Origin: Segetibacter aerophilus
GTDB lineage: Bacteria; Bacteroidota; Bacteroidia; Chitinophagales; Chitinophagaceae
Assembly (NCBI RefSeq): GCF_007991655.1
Contig: NZ_BJYT01000002.1
Coordinates: 1 to 64,000 of the forward strand
DNA: 64,000 nucleotides
Direction of reading: 5' to 3'
The position numbers and the translations under genes were made by a program. The notes beneath the pieces were generated by a model. That model was given only the letters and a program-made list of their open reading frames with translations. It ran no database searches and was not told the origin of the DNA. Of the stretch, positions 44,805 through 54,539 are shown piece after piece. How positions within the stretch are numbered: position 1 is the first letter of the stretch; each line of letters starts with the position of its first letter.

Positions 44805-46343
44805 CTATTCCCATTCGATTGTAGCAGGTGGTTTACTGCTAATGTCGTAGACCACGCGGTTGATGCCTCTCACATTATTAATAATTTCATTGGATATGTG
44901 AGCGAGGAAATCGTAAGGCAGGTGTGCCCAGTCAGCAGTCATTCCGTCGACTGAGGTTACCGCACGCAGTGCTAGCGTATGCTCGTACGTTCGTTCGTCG
45001 CCCATAACACCTACACTTTTTATAGGTAACAGAATGGAGCCCGCCTGCCAAATGCTGGAGTAGAGCTTATTTTCTTTCAGCGCCCTTACGTAAATGTCAT
45101 CCGCATCCTGTAAAAGTTTAACTTTTTCAGCAGTCACTTCGCCTAAGATTCGTATGGCCAAACCAGGACCCGGAAACGGGTGGCGGAATAACTGGTCGTG
45201 CGGAATTTCTAGTTCAAGGCCAACTTTTCGTACCTCGTCTTTAAAAAGGTATTTGAGAGGTTCGATTAATTTCAGGTGCATTTTCTCAGGCAGTCCACCA
45301 ACATTGTGGTGAGATTTGATAGTGGCCGAAGGACCATGCACACTTACACTTTCTATCACATCCGGGTATATAGTTCCTTGTCCGAGAAAACTGATATTAG
45401 TAAGATCTGATGCTTCCTGCTGAAAAACATCTATAAATAGTTTGCCTATTGCTTTCCTTTTCTCTTCGGGATCGACTTTGTCTTTTAGCGCGTCGTAAAA
45501 CAATTGTTTTCTGTCAACGCCTCTTACATTTAGACCAATTTCTTTATATGTGTCCAGTACTTGTTGAAATTCGTTTTTCCTTAAAACACCGTTGTCTACA
45601 AAAATTCCATGCAGGCGATCTCCAATTGCACGGCTGATAAGAGTAGCAGCGACGGTGCTGTCCACGCCACCACTAAGGGCCATAATAACTTGCCCGTCGC
45701 CAACTTGTTGTTTAATGGCTTCAATCGCTTCGTGCACAAATGCATTAGGAGTCCAGTCTTGGGTGCAACCACAAACATTCACAAGGAAGTTGTAGATTAT
45801 TTTTTTCCCCTCGGTTGAATGATAGACTTCCGGATGAAACTGAAGTGCATGTAGTGGATGGCCATCATCCGCTTTTTTTCTGAATGCGGCAACTGGTATT
45901 GAATCTGTGGTTGCTAAAATTTCGAAATCTTCAGGCAGAGAAAGGATAGTATCTCCATGACTCATCCAAACTTGTGAATGGCTCGAAATGCCTTCAAGCA
46001 AAACGTCGTGCTGTTGCTGAATTTGCAACTGAGCCCTTCCATATTCTCTTTTATTGCTTTTTTCAACTCTGCCTCCAAATTGTTTTGCAGCTAGCTGGGC
46101 ACCATAGCAAACCCCAAGTACAGGTAGTTGTTCATTAAAAGATCTTACGTCGACTACCGGCGCGTTTTCTTCATTTACAGAAAACGGTGAGCCACTAAGA
46201 ATAACACCTTTTATAGAAGAATCGAAAACAAAAGGTTTGTAGTACGGAACAATTTCGCAGTATACGTTAGCCTCACGCACTGCACGGGCAATAAGCTGGG
46301 TGTACTGGCTGCCAAAATCAAGAATGAGAATTTTTTCGCTCAT
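44805..46343 (-). CDS. guaA: GMP synthase (glutamine-hydrolysing)
   Basis: A 512-residue bifunctional enzyme converting XMP to GMP. The N-terminal class I glutaminase domain (1-190) has the nucleophile Cys in [11 protein letters not shown] and the His/Glu pair in FHPEVYHS. The ATP pyrophosphatase domain has the P-loop [10 protein letters not shown] and the [11 protein letters not shown] block. The C-terminal dimerisation domain ends with the usual KPPATIEWE. Full length. No guanine-type riboswitch is seen upstream. Confidence 0.98.
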   Translation of the reverse strand: MSEKILILDFGSQYTQLIARAVREANVYCEIVPYYKPFVFDSSIKGVILSGSPFSVNEENAPVVDVRSFNEQLPVLGVCYGAQLAAKQFGGRVEKSNKREYGRAQLQIQQQHDVLLEGISSHSQVWMSHGDTILSLPEDFEILATTDSIPVAAFRKKADDGHPLHALQFHPEVYHSTEGKKIIYNFLVNVCGCTQDWTPNAFVHEAIEAIKQQVGDGQVIMALSGGVDSTVAATLISRAIGDRLHGIFVDNGVLRKNEFQQVLDTYKEIGLNVRGVDRKQLFYDALKDKVDPEEKRKAIGKLFIDVFQQEASDLTNISFLGQGTIYPDVIESVSVHGPSATIKSHHNVGGLPEKMHLKLIEPLKYLFKDEVRKVGLELEIPHDQLFRHPFPGPGLAIRILGEVTAEKVKLLQDADDIYVRALKENKLYSSIWQAGSILLPIKSVGVMGDERTYEHTLALRAVTSVDGMTADWAHLPYDFLAHISNEIINNVRGINRVVYDISSKPPATIEWE

Positions 46344-46475
46344 AAGAATAAAAATAACCTTGCGGTCAAGACTAAAAGTTCGTGCGAAGGTAATTTATTT
46401 TACTAGCTGTTAGACCTGCGGGACTTAGGGTACCTGCGGCAATAGAAGCTACCGTTGATAAAGGGTATGCAGATG

Positions 46476-46507
46476 AAGTGATTGCGACGCAACAACGCAG
46501 CTATAGC
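46476..46507 (+). repeat. Dispersed repeat family 1, copy J
   Basis: Reads AGTGATTGCGACGCAACAAC then GCAGCTATAGCAAA, matching the GCGACGCAAC core and the GCAGCTAAATAGCAA tail of copy I. Confidence 0.7.
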
Positions 46508-46546
46508 AAACGAATGCAGGTATTAAAAAAAGTGTAGCTCGCTGTT

Positions 46547-46563
46547 TTTCCGTTTAGCGGAAA
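46547..46563 (+). promoter_or_regulatory. Small hairpin upstream of the head-GIN gene
   Basis: TTTCCG-TTTAG-CGGAAA forms a 6-bp stem 66 bases before the start codon. It could be an operator or 5'-UTR hairpin; no function can be assigned. Confidence 0.25.
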
Positions 46564-46628
46564 TATGTCTTTTAATTATTCAAACTCTTAAATCATTTAT
46601 CTAATTTTCGTGCTACAAACTAATTGAT

Positions 46629-47345
46629 ATGAAAAAAGGAATTTACGCTGCTTTTGTTGCAGCAATGCTTTTTGGCTCCTGTATAAATATGGGAGAACGG
46701 GTTAAGGGAAGTGGTAACATAAAAAGTGAAAACCGACAGGTTGGTGAGGCCAGGAAGATAAAAGTTATGGGCGACATGGACGTGTACATAGAGCAGGGAC
46801 CAACGTCGTTAAAGATAGAAGGCGACGATAACATACTTCAATACATAGAAACGGTGATGGATGATAATTGGCTTGAAATTAAAACCAGGGATAATATAAA
46901 CATCAGTACAAACGAGCCGATAAAGGTTTATGTAACTACGCCCGAGATTACAGACCTTAATGTTAGTGGTAGTGGTAATATTAAAAGCAATTCGAAGTTT
47001 TCTACCGACAATAACACTTCTTTTAGCATCTCCGGAAGTGGCGACATTACTGCAAATATTAATGCTCCGAAAGTTGAAACACATATTTCAGGAAGTGGCA
47101 ACCTTCACATTGCAGGAGAGACAAAGGATGTTGAAATTCATATTTCAGGAAGTGGAAATTATGACGGGGGCGATCTGAAAGCAGAAAATGCTGAAGTGTC
47201 AATCGCGGGATCAGGAGATGCCAACCTGTTTGTCGATAACAGGTTAAAAGCGTCTGTTGCAGGAAGTGGAAACGTGAAGTATAAAGGCAATGCGACTGTC
47301 GATTCTCATATCGCCGGAAGTGGTTCTGTTAATAGGAGTCAATAG
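46629..47345 (+). CDS. Head-GIN domain (DUF2807) lipoprotein
   Basis: A 238-residue exported protein. The N-terminus ends in a lipobox-like LFGSCIN (Cys19). The mature part is a DUF2807 (putative auto-transporter adhesin, head GIN) beta-solenoid. At least seven turns carry a Gly-Ser-Gly motif: LNVSGSGNIKS, FSISGSGDITA, THISGSGNLHI, IHISGSGNYDG, VSIAGSGDANL, ASVAGSGNVKY and the final IAGSGSVN. Such proteins are common in Bacteroidota outer membranes and of unknown function. Transcribed alone. Confidence 0.9.
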   Translation: MKKGIYAAFVAAMLFGSCINMGERVKGSGNIKSENRQVGEARKIKVMGDMDVYIEQGPTSLKIEGDDNILQYIETVMDDNWLEIKTRDNINISTNEPIKVYVTTPEITDLNVSGSGNIKSNSKFSTDNNTSFSISGSGDITANINAPKVETHISGSGNLHIAGETKDVEIHISGSGNYDGGDLKAENAEVSIAGSGDANLFVDNRLKASVAGSGNVKYKGNATVDSHIAGSGSVNRSQ

Positions 47346-47367
47346 GCTTAAAAGTTTACAATTTTTT

Positions 47368-47396
47368 AAAAAGGCTGTTTTTGCATCCTTTTTTTA
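47368..47396 (+). terminator. Possible terminator of the head-GIN gene
   Basis: AAAAAGG and CCTTTTT flank a short loop and are followed by more T (to ATTTG), about 25 bases after the stop codon. The stem is AT-rich and weak. Confidence 0.4.
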
Positions 47397-47473
47397 TTTG
47401 GGGCTAAATAGGCTTTATGTCAATTCGGGATGTACTTAAACATTGTTGTTGAACCCGGCTTTGTTGCTGCTAT

Positions 47474-47506
47474 TAAGCGCACATTGCGTCGCACTCTTGT
47501 ACTTTT
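47474..47506 (-). repeat. Dispersed repeat family 1, copy L
   Basis: On the minus strand it reads AAAGTACAAGAGTGCGACGC then AATGTGCGCTTAATAG, a near-complete head-core-tail copy just after the M14 gene. Confidence 0.8.
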
Positions 47507-47545
47507 TGTGTCAATTCTGCAGTAGCGAGTAGTAAGCTAAACGGT

Positions 47546-49270
47546 TTATAATTGTCGGTAAACAGGATATCTCATATGTTCAGGCTCATAATACGGCGAG
47601 TTTTTATAAACAAAATTCAACTGGGCATTTGCTGAGGCTGCAAACGCGGGATCATTTTTCTTTTTCTCTTCCAGTTGTTGTTTTAATTCAGGGTGCTGCT
47701 TTAAGTATTGTGCGGCTACATCTTCCCAGCGGTAATTGCTATAGCCTTCCTTTTGCTGCAACACTGCATCAAAGAAATTCCATGAAAAAAAGCTATCATC
47801 ACCGGTAGGTTCAAGCATTTCTACGAGATATCTTTTAGCAGCCTGATTTGTATTAATAACATAATCACCCTTTAAAAATCTCATCGCAACATTCTTAGTG
47901 CTTACCACCACGTCGCTGTTCTTATGATGTTTTTCGTAAGGTCTTGCAGCACTTTTATAATCTTCAATTCTATATGTTTCGACTTCAATCGACGTGTCTT
48001 TATTTAATCGCGCCATTTGAACCTTATTCAACTTTAAAATATCTACTACTTCGTGCCATCCTTGCGGAATGATGTAAGCCTTTGGAGCCGAAACAATATT
48101 TACACCTCTAAAATAATCGTAGAACTTAACTTCCTTCTCAAAAGGCTTTGAGTGATCGTAGTACAATCTCTGCTGGCCAGTGACCTCACTTGTTTTGTAA
48201 GAAGCAGCATATCCTTTAAAATGGATCGTGTCGCACCTGCTACTATCCACCACCCATCGTAACGGGAACTGTGTTTGTTGCAAAACTGCTTTTTCAGCAG
48301 ACCTTTTAGCTTTCAACAATTCCGGGGCCTTTTTCGAACTTTCCTCAATCATTGCTACCATCAATGCGTAAGTGGATTCAACTCTTTGCTTAAACGGCTT
48401 TAGCATATGAGTTTCAGGAACAAAACCTATTGTTTGAAACAAACTTGTATAGCCAGAACTATATCTTGGAGGATCGTAAAAAGCAACCCATCCTTTTTCA
48501 GGACTTCCGTCTTCAAAATTTACATACGGGCACATGAGCCATGATTTCTTCTCCATGTTTTTAAACAGTGCTGGCTCAAAAGTAGAATGAAGAAACTCAC
48601 CGACGGTTCCTCCTAATTTGTTATGCTGCGTTGTAAGCAAGGTCATTGTATGTTGGTAATCGGCACCATCACTTACATGATTATCAATAAAAATGGTTGG
48701 CTTTAGAAGATGAAATATAGTTGCAAAAGCGCGTGCGTTACGCGAGTCGTTCTTTGTGAAATCTCGATTTAAGTCGAGGTTCTGTGCGTTTCCCCTAAAG
48801 CCATAGCTTCCAGGTCCGTCCTGGTTAACCCTTGAAAAGCTGTTCCGGTCAAGTGCTCCGCCGATGTTATATACTGCAATAAATGCTATGGCAATATTTT
48901 CGGGAGCATTAATTTTTCCTGTAGCCAGGTCCCTGGCCAACATCATACTCGCATCTATTCCGTCAGGTTCGCCCGGGTGAATGCCATTATTAACCAGTAT
49001 GATCACTTTTTCTTTTTGCCATTTTTCGATGTCGAAGTTGTTATCCTTTGAAAATAAAACCAGGTGCAGCGGGTAGCCCGCATCTGTTACATTAATTTTT
49101 TTGATTAAAATCGAATTAAAATTTCCGTCAAGCTTTTCATAATATTTTATACATTCGGAGTAAGTTGTGGTCTGTCTTCCTTGTGTTGTTTCAAATGTTG
49201 TAGTTAGTCTTTGTGACTTCGATTGTAGTGTAAGTAATAATATAGCTACAATTAAGAAAGTTTTTTTCAT
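47546..49270 (-). CDS. Secreted M14-family zinc carboxypeptidase-like protein
   Basis: A 574-residue exported metallopeptidase. A signal peptide (about 1-19) is followed by an M14 domain with zinc ligands His98 and Glu101 in NGIHPGEPDG and probably His198 in FIDNHVSDG. The LDRNSFSR and LDLNRDFTKN stretches are also typical. A beta-sandwich-like C-terminal region (about 400-574) follows. It is likely a periplasmic or surface carboxypeptidase or peptidoglycan-peptide hydrolase. It is divergent from a response-regulator gene with only 30 bp between start codons. Confidence 0.88.
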   Translation of the reverse strand: MKKTFLIVAILLLTLQSKSQRLTTTFETTQGRQTTTYSECIKYYEKLDGNFNSILIKKINVTDAGYPLHLVLFSKDNNFDIEKWQKEKVIILVNNGIHPGEPDGIDASMMLARDLATGKINAPENIAIAFIAVYNIGGALDRNSFSRVNQDGPGSYGFRGNAQNLDLNRDFTKNDSRNARAFATIFHLLKPTIFIDNHVSDGADYQHTMTLLTTQHNKLGGTVGEFLHSTFEPALFKNMEKKSWLMCPYVNFEDGSPEKGWVAFYDPPRYSSGYTSLFQTIGFVPETHMLKPFKQRVESTYALMVAMIEESSKKAPELLKAKRSAEKAVLQQTQFPLRWVVDSSRCDTIHFKGYAASYKTSEVTGQQRLYYDHSKPFEKEVKFYDYFRGVNIVSAPKAYIIPQGWHEVVDILKLNKVQMARLNKDTSIEVETYRIEDYKSAARPYEKHHKNSDVVVSTKNVAMRFLKGDYVINTNQAAKRYLVEMLEPTGDDSFFSWNFFDAVLQQKEGYSNYRWEDVAAQYLKQHPELKQQLEEKKKNDPAFAASANAQLNFVYKNSPYYEPEHMRYPVYRQL

Positions 49271-49300
49271 TAATTTGTCCTTATAATTTTATTAAAAGAA

Positions 49301-49990
49301 ATGGAGTTAAATCATAGAATTCTTTTAGCGGAAGATGAGCCGAAGTTAGGGCAAATCGTTCAGGAAGAACTTACACGAGAGGGATACCAAACGGATGTAG
49401 CGTATGATGGACTTGTTGCAGAAAAACTGTTTAAAGAACACCAATATTCTTTGGTGCTGCTTGATGTTAATCTTCCCTATAAAAACGGTTTAGCCCTATG
49501 CAAAGAATTTCGGGAAGCAAAAAAAAGCATTCCTATTATTATGCTGACATCACTTGGCGAGATAAGCGACAAGATGGACGCGTTTAATCTAGGTGCTGAT
49601 GACTACATTGTAAAGCCCTTTCATTTCAACGAACTTTTTGCGAGGATCAAAGTGTTTCTGAAAAGATCAGAACCTGGTGCGGAGCCAACAGACAAATTAA
49701 ATATCTCGAACCTGGAAATTGATTTACTTAACAAGACCGTGGTTCGTGGAGAAACCAATATTAACTTAACCGCCAAGGAATTTGCATTACTTGCACTGCT
49801 TGCCAAATCAAAAGGCAAGGTGATTTCAAAACAGGATATTCTCGAAAAAGTTTGGGGACTTAGCTTCGATACAGGCACCAATACTATTGAAGTTTATATA
49901 AGCTTTTTGAGAAATAAGATAGACAAGCCTTTCGATACTAAGCTTATTCATACCAAGCCGGGTTTTGGCTATTTTGTAAAGGAGTTGTAA
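49301..49990 (+). CDS. OmpR/PhoB-family response regulator
   Basis: A 229-residue two-component response regulator. The receiver domain (6-118) has the acidic pocket (Glu11, Asp12), phospho-acceptor Asp55 in LVLLDVNLP, the switch Thr in IIMLTSLGE and Lys in DYIVKPFHF. The DNA-binding winged helix (about 135-229) has the usual LTAKEFALLALLAK and NTIEVYISFLRNKID blocks. No histidine kinase gene is adjacent, so its partner is unknown. Start codons of this gene and the M14 gene are only 30 bp apart, so their promoters must overlap or lie inside coding sequence. Confidence 0.93.
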   Translation: MELNHRILLAEDEPKLGQIVQEELTREGYQTDVAYDGLVAEKLFKEHQYSLVLLDVNLPYKNGLALCKEFREAKKSIPIIMLTSLGEISDKMDAFNLGADDYIVKPFHFNELFARIKVFLKRSEPGAEPTDKLNISNLEIDLLNKTVVRGETNINLTAKEFALLALLAKSKGKVISKQDILEKVWGLSFDTGTNTIEVYISFLRNKIDKPFDTKLIHTKPGFGYFVKEL

Positions 49991-50038
49991 AAAGTTTCGA
50001 ACTACCAGGCATAAGAGTTTATCAAATGACAATAAAAA

Positions 50039-50058
50039 AATCCCGCATTAGCGGGATT
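50039..50058 (-). terminator. Bidirectional-looking terminator after rpsT
   Basis: AATCCCGC-ATTA-GCGGGATT is a perfect 8-bp stem. On the minus strand it is followed by TTTTTTATTG, fitting a terminator for rpsT. It also lies 50 bases after the plus-strand response regulator. Confidence 0.75.
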
Positions 50059-50090
50059 AATTATAGATGATATTGATAGAAATGCAAGTA

Positions 50091-50351
50091 CTAAGCTGCC
50101 TTAGTTACCGGTACTTTTCTGGCTAGTTTTCTTTTTAAGTTAGATGCTTTGTTTTTATGAATAACTCCGCGCTTGGCTAATTTATCAATCATAGAAACCA
50201 CATCAGGCATTTTCTCGGTAAACGCTCCTGGTTCAGTAATTTCTTTTATATCGCGAATAGCGTTACGGGTTGTTTTACCATAGTAACGGTTACGATCTCT
50301 ACGTTTTGCCGCCTGGCGCACATCTTTCTTTGTAGCTTTATGGTTTGCCAT
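50091..50351 (-). CDS. rpsT: 30S ribosomal protein S20
   Basis: An 86-residue basic protein of the small ribosomal subunit. The start MANHKATKKDVRQAAKRRDR, the TRNAIRDIKE helix and the ending NLKRKLARKVP are typical of S20, which binds 16S rRNA early in assembly. ATG 50351 gives the normal length. The gene is monocistronic with its own terminator. Confidence 0.96.
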   Translation of the reverse strand: MANHKATKKDVRQAAKRRDRNRYYGKTTRNAIRDIKEITEPGAFTEKMPDVVSMIDKLAKRGVIHKNKASNLKRKLARKVPVTKAA

Positions 50352-50500
50352 AATTTTCTTTTTAAGGACGGCGAAGGTAGCAGTAAGTAATAAGAATTAC
50401 AAATTTTTATTACCATTATTTGCATTTTCTTACCATTTACATACAACCAAAAGAGCATGGTTGTACACCACGCTCTCTTGGTTTTGTTCAAAAATTTTCT

Positions 50501-53500
50501 CTATTGAATAACGATCTTTTTTGTCCAGCTTGCTTTCTCATCAGCAATAGTTAAGACATAAACTCCCGTTGAGCGAACCCCTGGTATGAACACATTCATC
50601 AGACCTGATCCTTGCTGTGATACTGTAGTTGGTATTGCACGACCTTCAGCATTAAGCAGTCTTACGCTAACCTTACCCTTTAAATCACCTTCAACTTTAA
50701 TAGAATTTCCCGTCAATGGATTGGGGTAAACCTTTATTTCAGATGATGTCGGGGTAACGCGGGCGTTTGCTGCACTGCATCCGGTATTTACTAAGACTGA
50801 AGCAACGTTAGTATAAGCAACGGCTGCACAAGTAGTACTTCTAACCATCAAACGGAAATACATGTTTACAGGGGAAGCATTCGGTTGGTATTCCGAAGTA
50901 GTTGCGCCGGTAATATTACTCCATGCTCCACTTGTACTGGTAGAGGTTTGCCATTGGTAAGTAACCGCCCCGTCAGTATAATGGCAATTGGTCATCAACC
51001 TAATCTTTTCTGGAGCCTGGTTCAAACAAACTAGCTGTGTAGCAGTGCCAATTACGCCTGGTTCGATAGGCGGATACACAAATATTTCAACGGCATTACT
51101 AAATCCAAGATTGCCACAATCATCATACACTCTTCTTCTGTAGGTAGTGTTCTCGTTAATTGGGCCGGGAGTATAGCTAGCTGAAGTTTCCCCTGCAATC
51201 ATTTGCCATGAACCGCCTTGTAGCATTTCCCAACGATAATGAAGGCTGCTTCCACCTCCACATGCATCCAAAACACTTTTGATTGTACCAGGCGCTGTAC
51301 CTGCACAGGTAATGAAAGGACCGTCAACCAGGCCAGCATGCAATTTTACCATTACCGGCAAATCATATATGACTTCATTTGAAGTGGCTGTACGAATTAC
51401 ACCACCACAAGCATCTGTTACCACTCTACGGAAATAAGTTCTTGCTGTTATGTTAACAGGCTGGTAGGTTTCTTCATTTGCACCAGCAATATTTATCCAG
51501 TCACCACCTTCCTTCTTCATTTGCCATTGATATAAAGGATTTTCTCCGTAACCGGAAACACCAGAGATACTTTCAATCAAACCAGCAGCAGAACCTGCAC
51601 AAACAATATGTGAAGATTTTATAGCGATACTGCCGGGCACTAATGCTGCCGTGTGGTATTCAATGGTGAAAGGATCGCTGTAAGCAAAGTCTCCTACTGC
51701 ATCAATAACTTTTCTTCTGTACTGAGTGCTTTGGCTAATGCTTTCTGGTTGATAGCCTTCAGATGTAGCTCCAGATATTACTTTCCATAAACCTGCTGTA
51801 ATTGCTTTTGTTTCCCAGGTATAAGTGTATGGAGGGACCCCGCCTGTAACTTTCATATTACCTCCGTCAATTGCACCCGGCTTATGACCTGGGAAAACGC
51901 ACTGTGAACCACCAAGGTGACATGGATCAATTGGAGGCGCAGTGTTTAAATATACCTCTACTACATAAGTGTACTTAGTGGCAAGGCAATTATTATCAGT
52001 CACCGCTCTTCTGTAATAAGCAGATTTAGTAAGTGCAGGTGGCTGATAACTTACTGCAACCTGTGAAGGAATGGTTGCCCATGGCCCTACAGCAAGATCT
52101 GCATTTTCCCAGGCAATAGTATAAGAACCCGTACCGCCGGAAGGATCGGCAACTGACTTCAGCGGAACAGGTGTTCTTCCGGAACGAATAGTCTGAGACG
52201 TTGGTTCTATATCTCCGGCGATAAGTGCTGGTCGTATATCTATTGTCACTTCGTTAGACGCAACGCTTCTTTTGTTTGCACCACATTGGTCTATCGCCAA
52301 TCTTCTAAACGTGGTTTTTTCTGTTATTGGTTCAGGTGTAAAACTTGCCCGTATTTGTCCAACGAAGTCTTTCCATCCCCCTGAAGAAGTGTTCATGTAC
52401 TGCCACTGGTAATACAATCCCTCCCCATAACCGGTAGGAGAGCCTGTACTTGAAATTTCAGCAGGAGAGGAGCCAAGACATGCCACGTTGCTGGCTGCCT
52501 TAATTGAACCACCTGTAAGTGGAGTTTCAACCATTGTTATTTTTTCTGATCCTGTATATGCAATGCTGCCTGCTGCATCGGTAACTTTTTTACGGAAATA
52601 AGTAGATTGTGTCAAAGGCCCTACTTCGTATACCCCGCCTGATTGGTTTGGAATGATAACAAAATTTTTATCGTCCGTGCTTGATTGCCACTCTACCTTA
52701 TAAGGGGGAACACCACCAGTAGGAGCATTATTTGTTGTCAGCCGTATGGGAGTTGTTAGAGGATAATCCTTATAAAAACAACTAGAGTTTAAGGTGTAAG
52801 TACCGGGCAGAAGGGGCGCATTAACCACGAAAATTGTTGCTACCGAAGTTGCTGCAGTGGTATAACATCTTAGATCTGTAGCTATTCTTTTATAAAAGGT
52901 TGTTTGGGTTAAAGGCCCTGGAGAATAATCTGCTGAAGTGGCTCCTGCAATGTTGGTAAAAGTTGCATTCTCGTATAGCGACGATTGCCACTGATAAGAA
53001 AAACTACCACTGCCTCCACTGGGGGCGCTCCCTGAAGTTATTGTTGAAGGTGTTGCTCCAGCCGTAATTGTTTGAGACTTGGGACTAATCAATCCTGATA
53101 TAACATCGGGAGCGGTTAATAAAGTAACAATATTCGAATAAGCTTTATTACCGCAATTATCATTTGAAACGCGGCGGAAAGAAGTTGTCTTGAAAATATG
53201 TGTTGCAGTAAAGTTCTGCGTACTGGCATCATTTATAGTGGTCCACCCGCTGTTGGCCTCATTTCTTTCCCACGAGTAAGTGATTATTCCTACATCTGCT
53301 CCAGGCACCTGGTTTCCTTCAATCAGTCCACCAGGCTCGCCCTGGCAAATGGTTGTTTTTGTTGCTGCTACAATTTTTCCTCCTTCAGGTGTTATCCTGA
53401 TAACAGAAGTAATACCAGAAGTGTCAACGCAAGATCCGGTAGTAATGTACACCCTATAAGCTCCGAGATTATTAACTGCATAAGTAGCGCCGGTAGCTCC

Positions 53501-53755
53501 GGGAATACTCATAAAAGGGCCCCCTGCATTGGTTTGAACCTGCCATTGAAAAGTGTAACCTGAAATTGCAGGCTCTGCTGCCAGTGAGATTGATGAGCCA
53601 CTACAAAGGTTGAGGACAGAACCATTGGTAACTTTTGCAGTGAAGTCTTCACACTTTGCTGCTGATTTCTGTGCGCTCAGGGAGTAGCTGAATAATGTTG
53701 AGCAAAGAAAAGCAAGCATGTAAACCCATCTTCTGGAAGTAAACATTGTTTTCAT
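50501..53755 (-). CDS. Large secreted Ig-like repeat protein with type IX sorting domain
   Basis: A 1084-residue secreted protein with a signal peptide (about 1-28, ending SLSAQ). About ten modules of roughly 90 residues follow, each with the same beta-sandwich signature, for example YHWE/YQWQ then GxWxxIxGAT, xYxPxxI and TxYRRxVxDxCG. The last 75 residues are a T9SS type A sorting domain (VYPNPLTGN...GVYVLTIADEKAS...KKIVIQ). It should be exported by the Por/Gld secretion system and attached to the surface or released. The family is adhesin- or enzyme-accessory-like; no catalytic domain is visible. Confidence 0.9.
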   Translation of the reverse strand: MKTMFTSRRWVYMLAFLCSTLFSYSLSAQKSAAKCEDFTAKVTNGSVLNLCSGSSISLAAEPAISGYTFQWQVQTNAGGPFMSIPGATGATYAVNNLGAYRVYITTGSCVDTSGITSVIRITPEGGKIVAATKTTICQGEPGGLIEGNQVPGADVGIITYSWERNEANSGWTTINDASTQNFTATHIFKTTSFRRVSNDNCGNKAYSNIVTLLTAPDVISGLISPKSQTITAGATPSTITSGSAPSGGSGSFSYQWQSSLYENATFTNIAGATSADYSPGPLTQTTFYKRIATDLRCYTTAATSVATIFVVNAPLLPGTYTLNSSCFYKDYPLTTPIRLTTNNAPTGGVPPYKVEWQSSTDDKNFVIIPNQSGGVYEVGPLTQSTYFRKKVTDAAGSIAYTGSEKITMVETPLTGGSIKAASNVACLGSSPAEISSTGSPTGYGEGLYYQWQYMNTSSGGWKDFVGQIRASFTPEPITEKTTFRRLAIDQCGANKRSVASNEVTIDIRPALIAGDIEPTSQTIRSGRTPVPLKSVADPSGGTGSYTIAWENADLAVGPWATIPSQVAVSYQPPALTKSAYYRRAVTDNNCLATKYTYVVEVYLNTAPPIDPCHLGGSQCVFPGHKPGAIDGGNMKVTGGVPPYTYTWETKAITAGLWKVISGATSEGYQPESISQSTQYRRKVIDAVGDFAYSDPFTIEYHTAALVPGSIAIKSSHIVCAGSAAGLIESISGVSGYGENPLYQWQMKKEGGDWINIAGANEETYQPVNITARTYFRRVVTDACGGVIRTATSNEVIYDLPVMVKLHAGLVDGPFITCAGTAPGTIKSVLDACGGGSSLHYRWEMLQGGSWQMIAGETSASYTPGPINENTTYRRRVYDDCGNLGFSNAVEIFVYPPIEPGVIGTATQLVCLNQAPEKIRLMTNCHYTDGAVTYQWQTSTSTSGAWSNITGATTSEYQPNASPVNMYFRLMVRSTTCAAVAYTNVASVLVNTGCSAANARVTPTSSEIKVYPNPLTGNSIKVEGDLKGKVSVRLLNAEGRAIPTTVSQQGSGLMNVFIPGVRSTGVYVLTIADEKASWTKKIVIQ

Positions 53756-53842
53756 AATTGATATTTAAATTTTAAGGAACTACGTTCTTACATAGTTTGG
53801 AGGAAATAATAGGCATTTTGCTTTTCGACAAAAGATTGGATG

Positions 53843-53863
53843 GTAGCATTTGTAGAATGCTAC
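53843..53863 (-). promoter_or_regulatory. Perfect hairpin in the leader of the Ig-repeat gene
   Basis: GTAGCATT-TGTAG-AATGCTAC is an 8-bp stem with a 5-base loop, 88 bases before the start codon and without a T-run. It may be an operator or a 5'-UTR structure. Confidence 0.35.
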
Positions 53864-53974
53864 AGAAGATTTTCAGAAATAAATGGAGTAAAGTGTTGCG
53901 ATAGAATATTTGGAAGAATCAAATTCTGGTGCAATAAAGTAAGAAGTAAAATGTATTGGAAATGTTGCTTAGCG

Positions 53975-54391
53975 CTAATCCAAGAACCTGTTTTTTAATT
54001 CGGGGGAAGCAATCCAACAACTTTCTTTTTTGCCAAACCACTTGTATCGGTTACGGGCAATAAAGTTGTAAACAGTGTTCCTGATAAAAGCGGGGATGAT
54101 TGAAAAAATATACAGTAAGGGCCATGCTCCTGACAGCTGCTTAACAACTCTTAGCGCTGCTGAAGATTTTGTGTAGATAGTTTCGTTTTCAAGTAGTATG
54201 AAAGAATCGAAGCCTGTTGTTGGAAGGTGATACTGGTTCAGCAAATTTTGCCCGAAAGAAGATTGTAACGAGGCAAATTTAAAACAGGCGTTTTTATCTC
54301 TTTTTATAACAAACTGCACGGCATTGCTGCAGAGATTGCAAACACCATCAAACAAAATAACGGGATGCTGATCGTTGTTTATAAGAGGCAT
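53975..54391 (-). CDS. DCC family (DUF393) thiol-disulfide oxidoreductase-like protein
   Basis: A 138-residue protein of the DCC family, named for the DxxCxxC motif seen here as FDGVCNLC (Asp15, Cys18, Cys21). A helical middle and hydrophobic segment (AWPLLYIFSIIPAFIRNTVYNFI) follow, plus a C-terminal RYKWFGKKESCW motif. The family is thought to be redox-active, but the substrate is unknown. The start codon directly follows a hairpin and T-run (54392-54415), so its leader may be attenuated. Confidence 0.9.
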   Translation of the reverse strand: MPLINNDQHPVILFDGVCNLCSNAVQFVIKRDKNACFKFASLQSSFGQNLLNQYHLPTTGFDSFILLENETIYTKSSAALRVVKQLSGAWPLLYIFSIIPAFIRNTVYNFIARNRYKWFGKKESCWIASPELKNRFLD

Positions 54392-54415
54392 AAAAAAGGC
54401 CAGATTGATCTGGCC
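54392..54415 (-). terminator. Terminator hairpin directly abutting the DCC start codon
   Basis: On the minus strand GGCCAGAT-CA-ATCTGGCC is followed by six T, and then at once by ATG (54389-54391) of the DCC gene. It probably terminates the yebC transcript about 120 bases downstream of that gene. Equally, it could attenuate the DCC gene. Confidence 0.65.
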
Positions 54416-54479
54416 AGCAAAGTTAACGCTATTTGTATCTTATAAGAAGCTGTGCAATTGCAGCTGAAGATGAGCAAAA

Positions 54480-54510
54480 GAGGCAGTGTGCGACGCAACA
54501 GTTGTCTAAT
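54480..54510 (+). repeat. Dispersed repeat family 1, copy K
   Basis: Reads GAGGCAGTGTGCGACGCAAC then AGTTGTCTAATA, matching the GCGACGCAAC core with a diverged tail. It lies between the DCC and yebC genes. Confidence 0.65.
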
Positions 54511-54539
54511 ATTGTTTTGATGCACATCACATAAAAGCC

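Noticed and set aside
46344-46628. Purine riboswitch near guaA
   Set aside because: No conserved three-way junction core could be recognised upstream of guaA.
46960-47340. Recurring GGAAGTGG words as a tandem DNA repeat element
   Set aside because: They encode the GSG turns of the head-GIN beta-solenoid and are diverged at the DNA level.
53843-53863. Leader hairpin as a terminator
   Set aside because: No T-run follows on either strand, so only a possible regulatory structure is listed.
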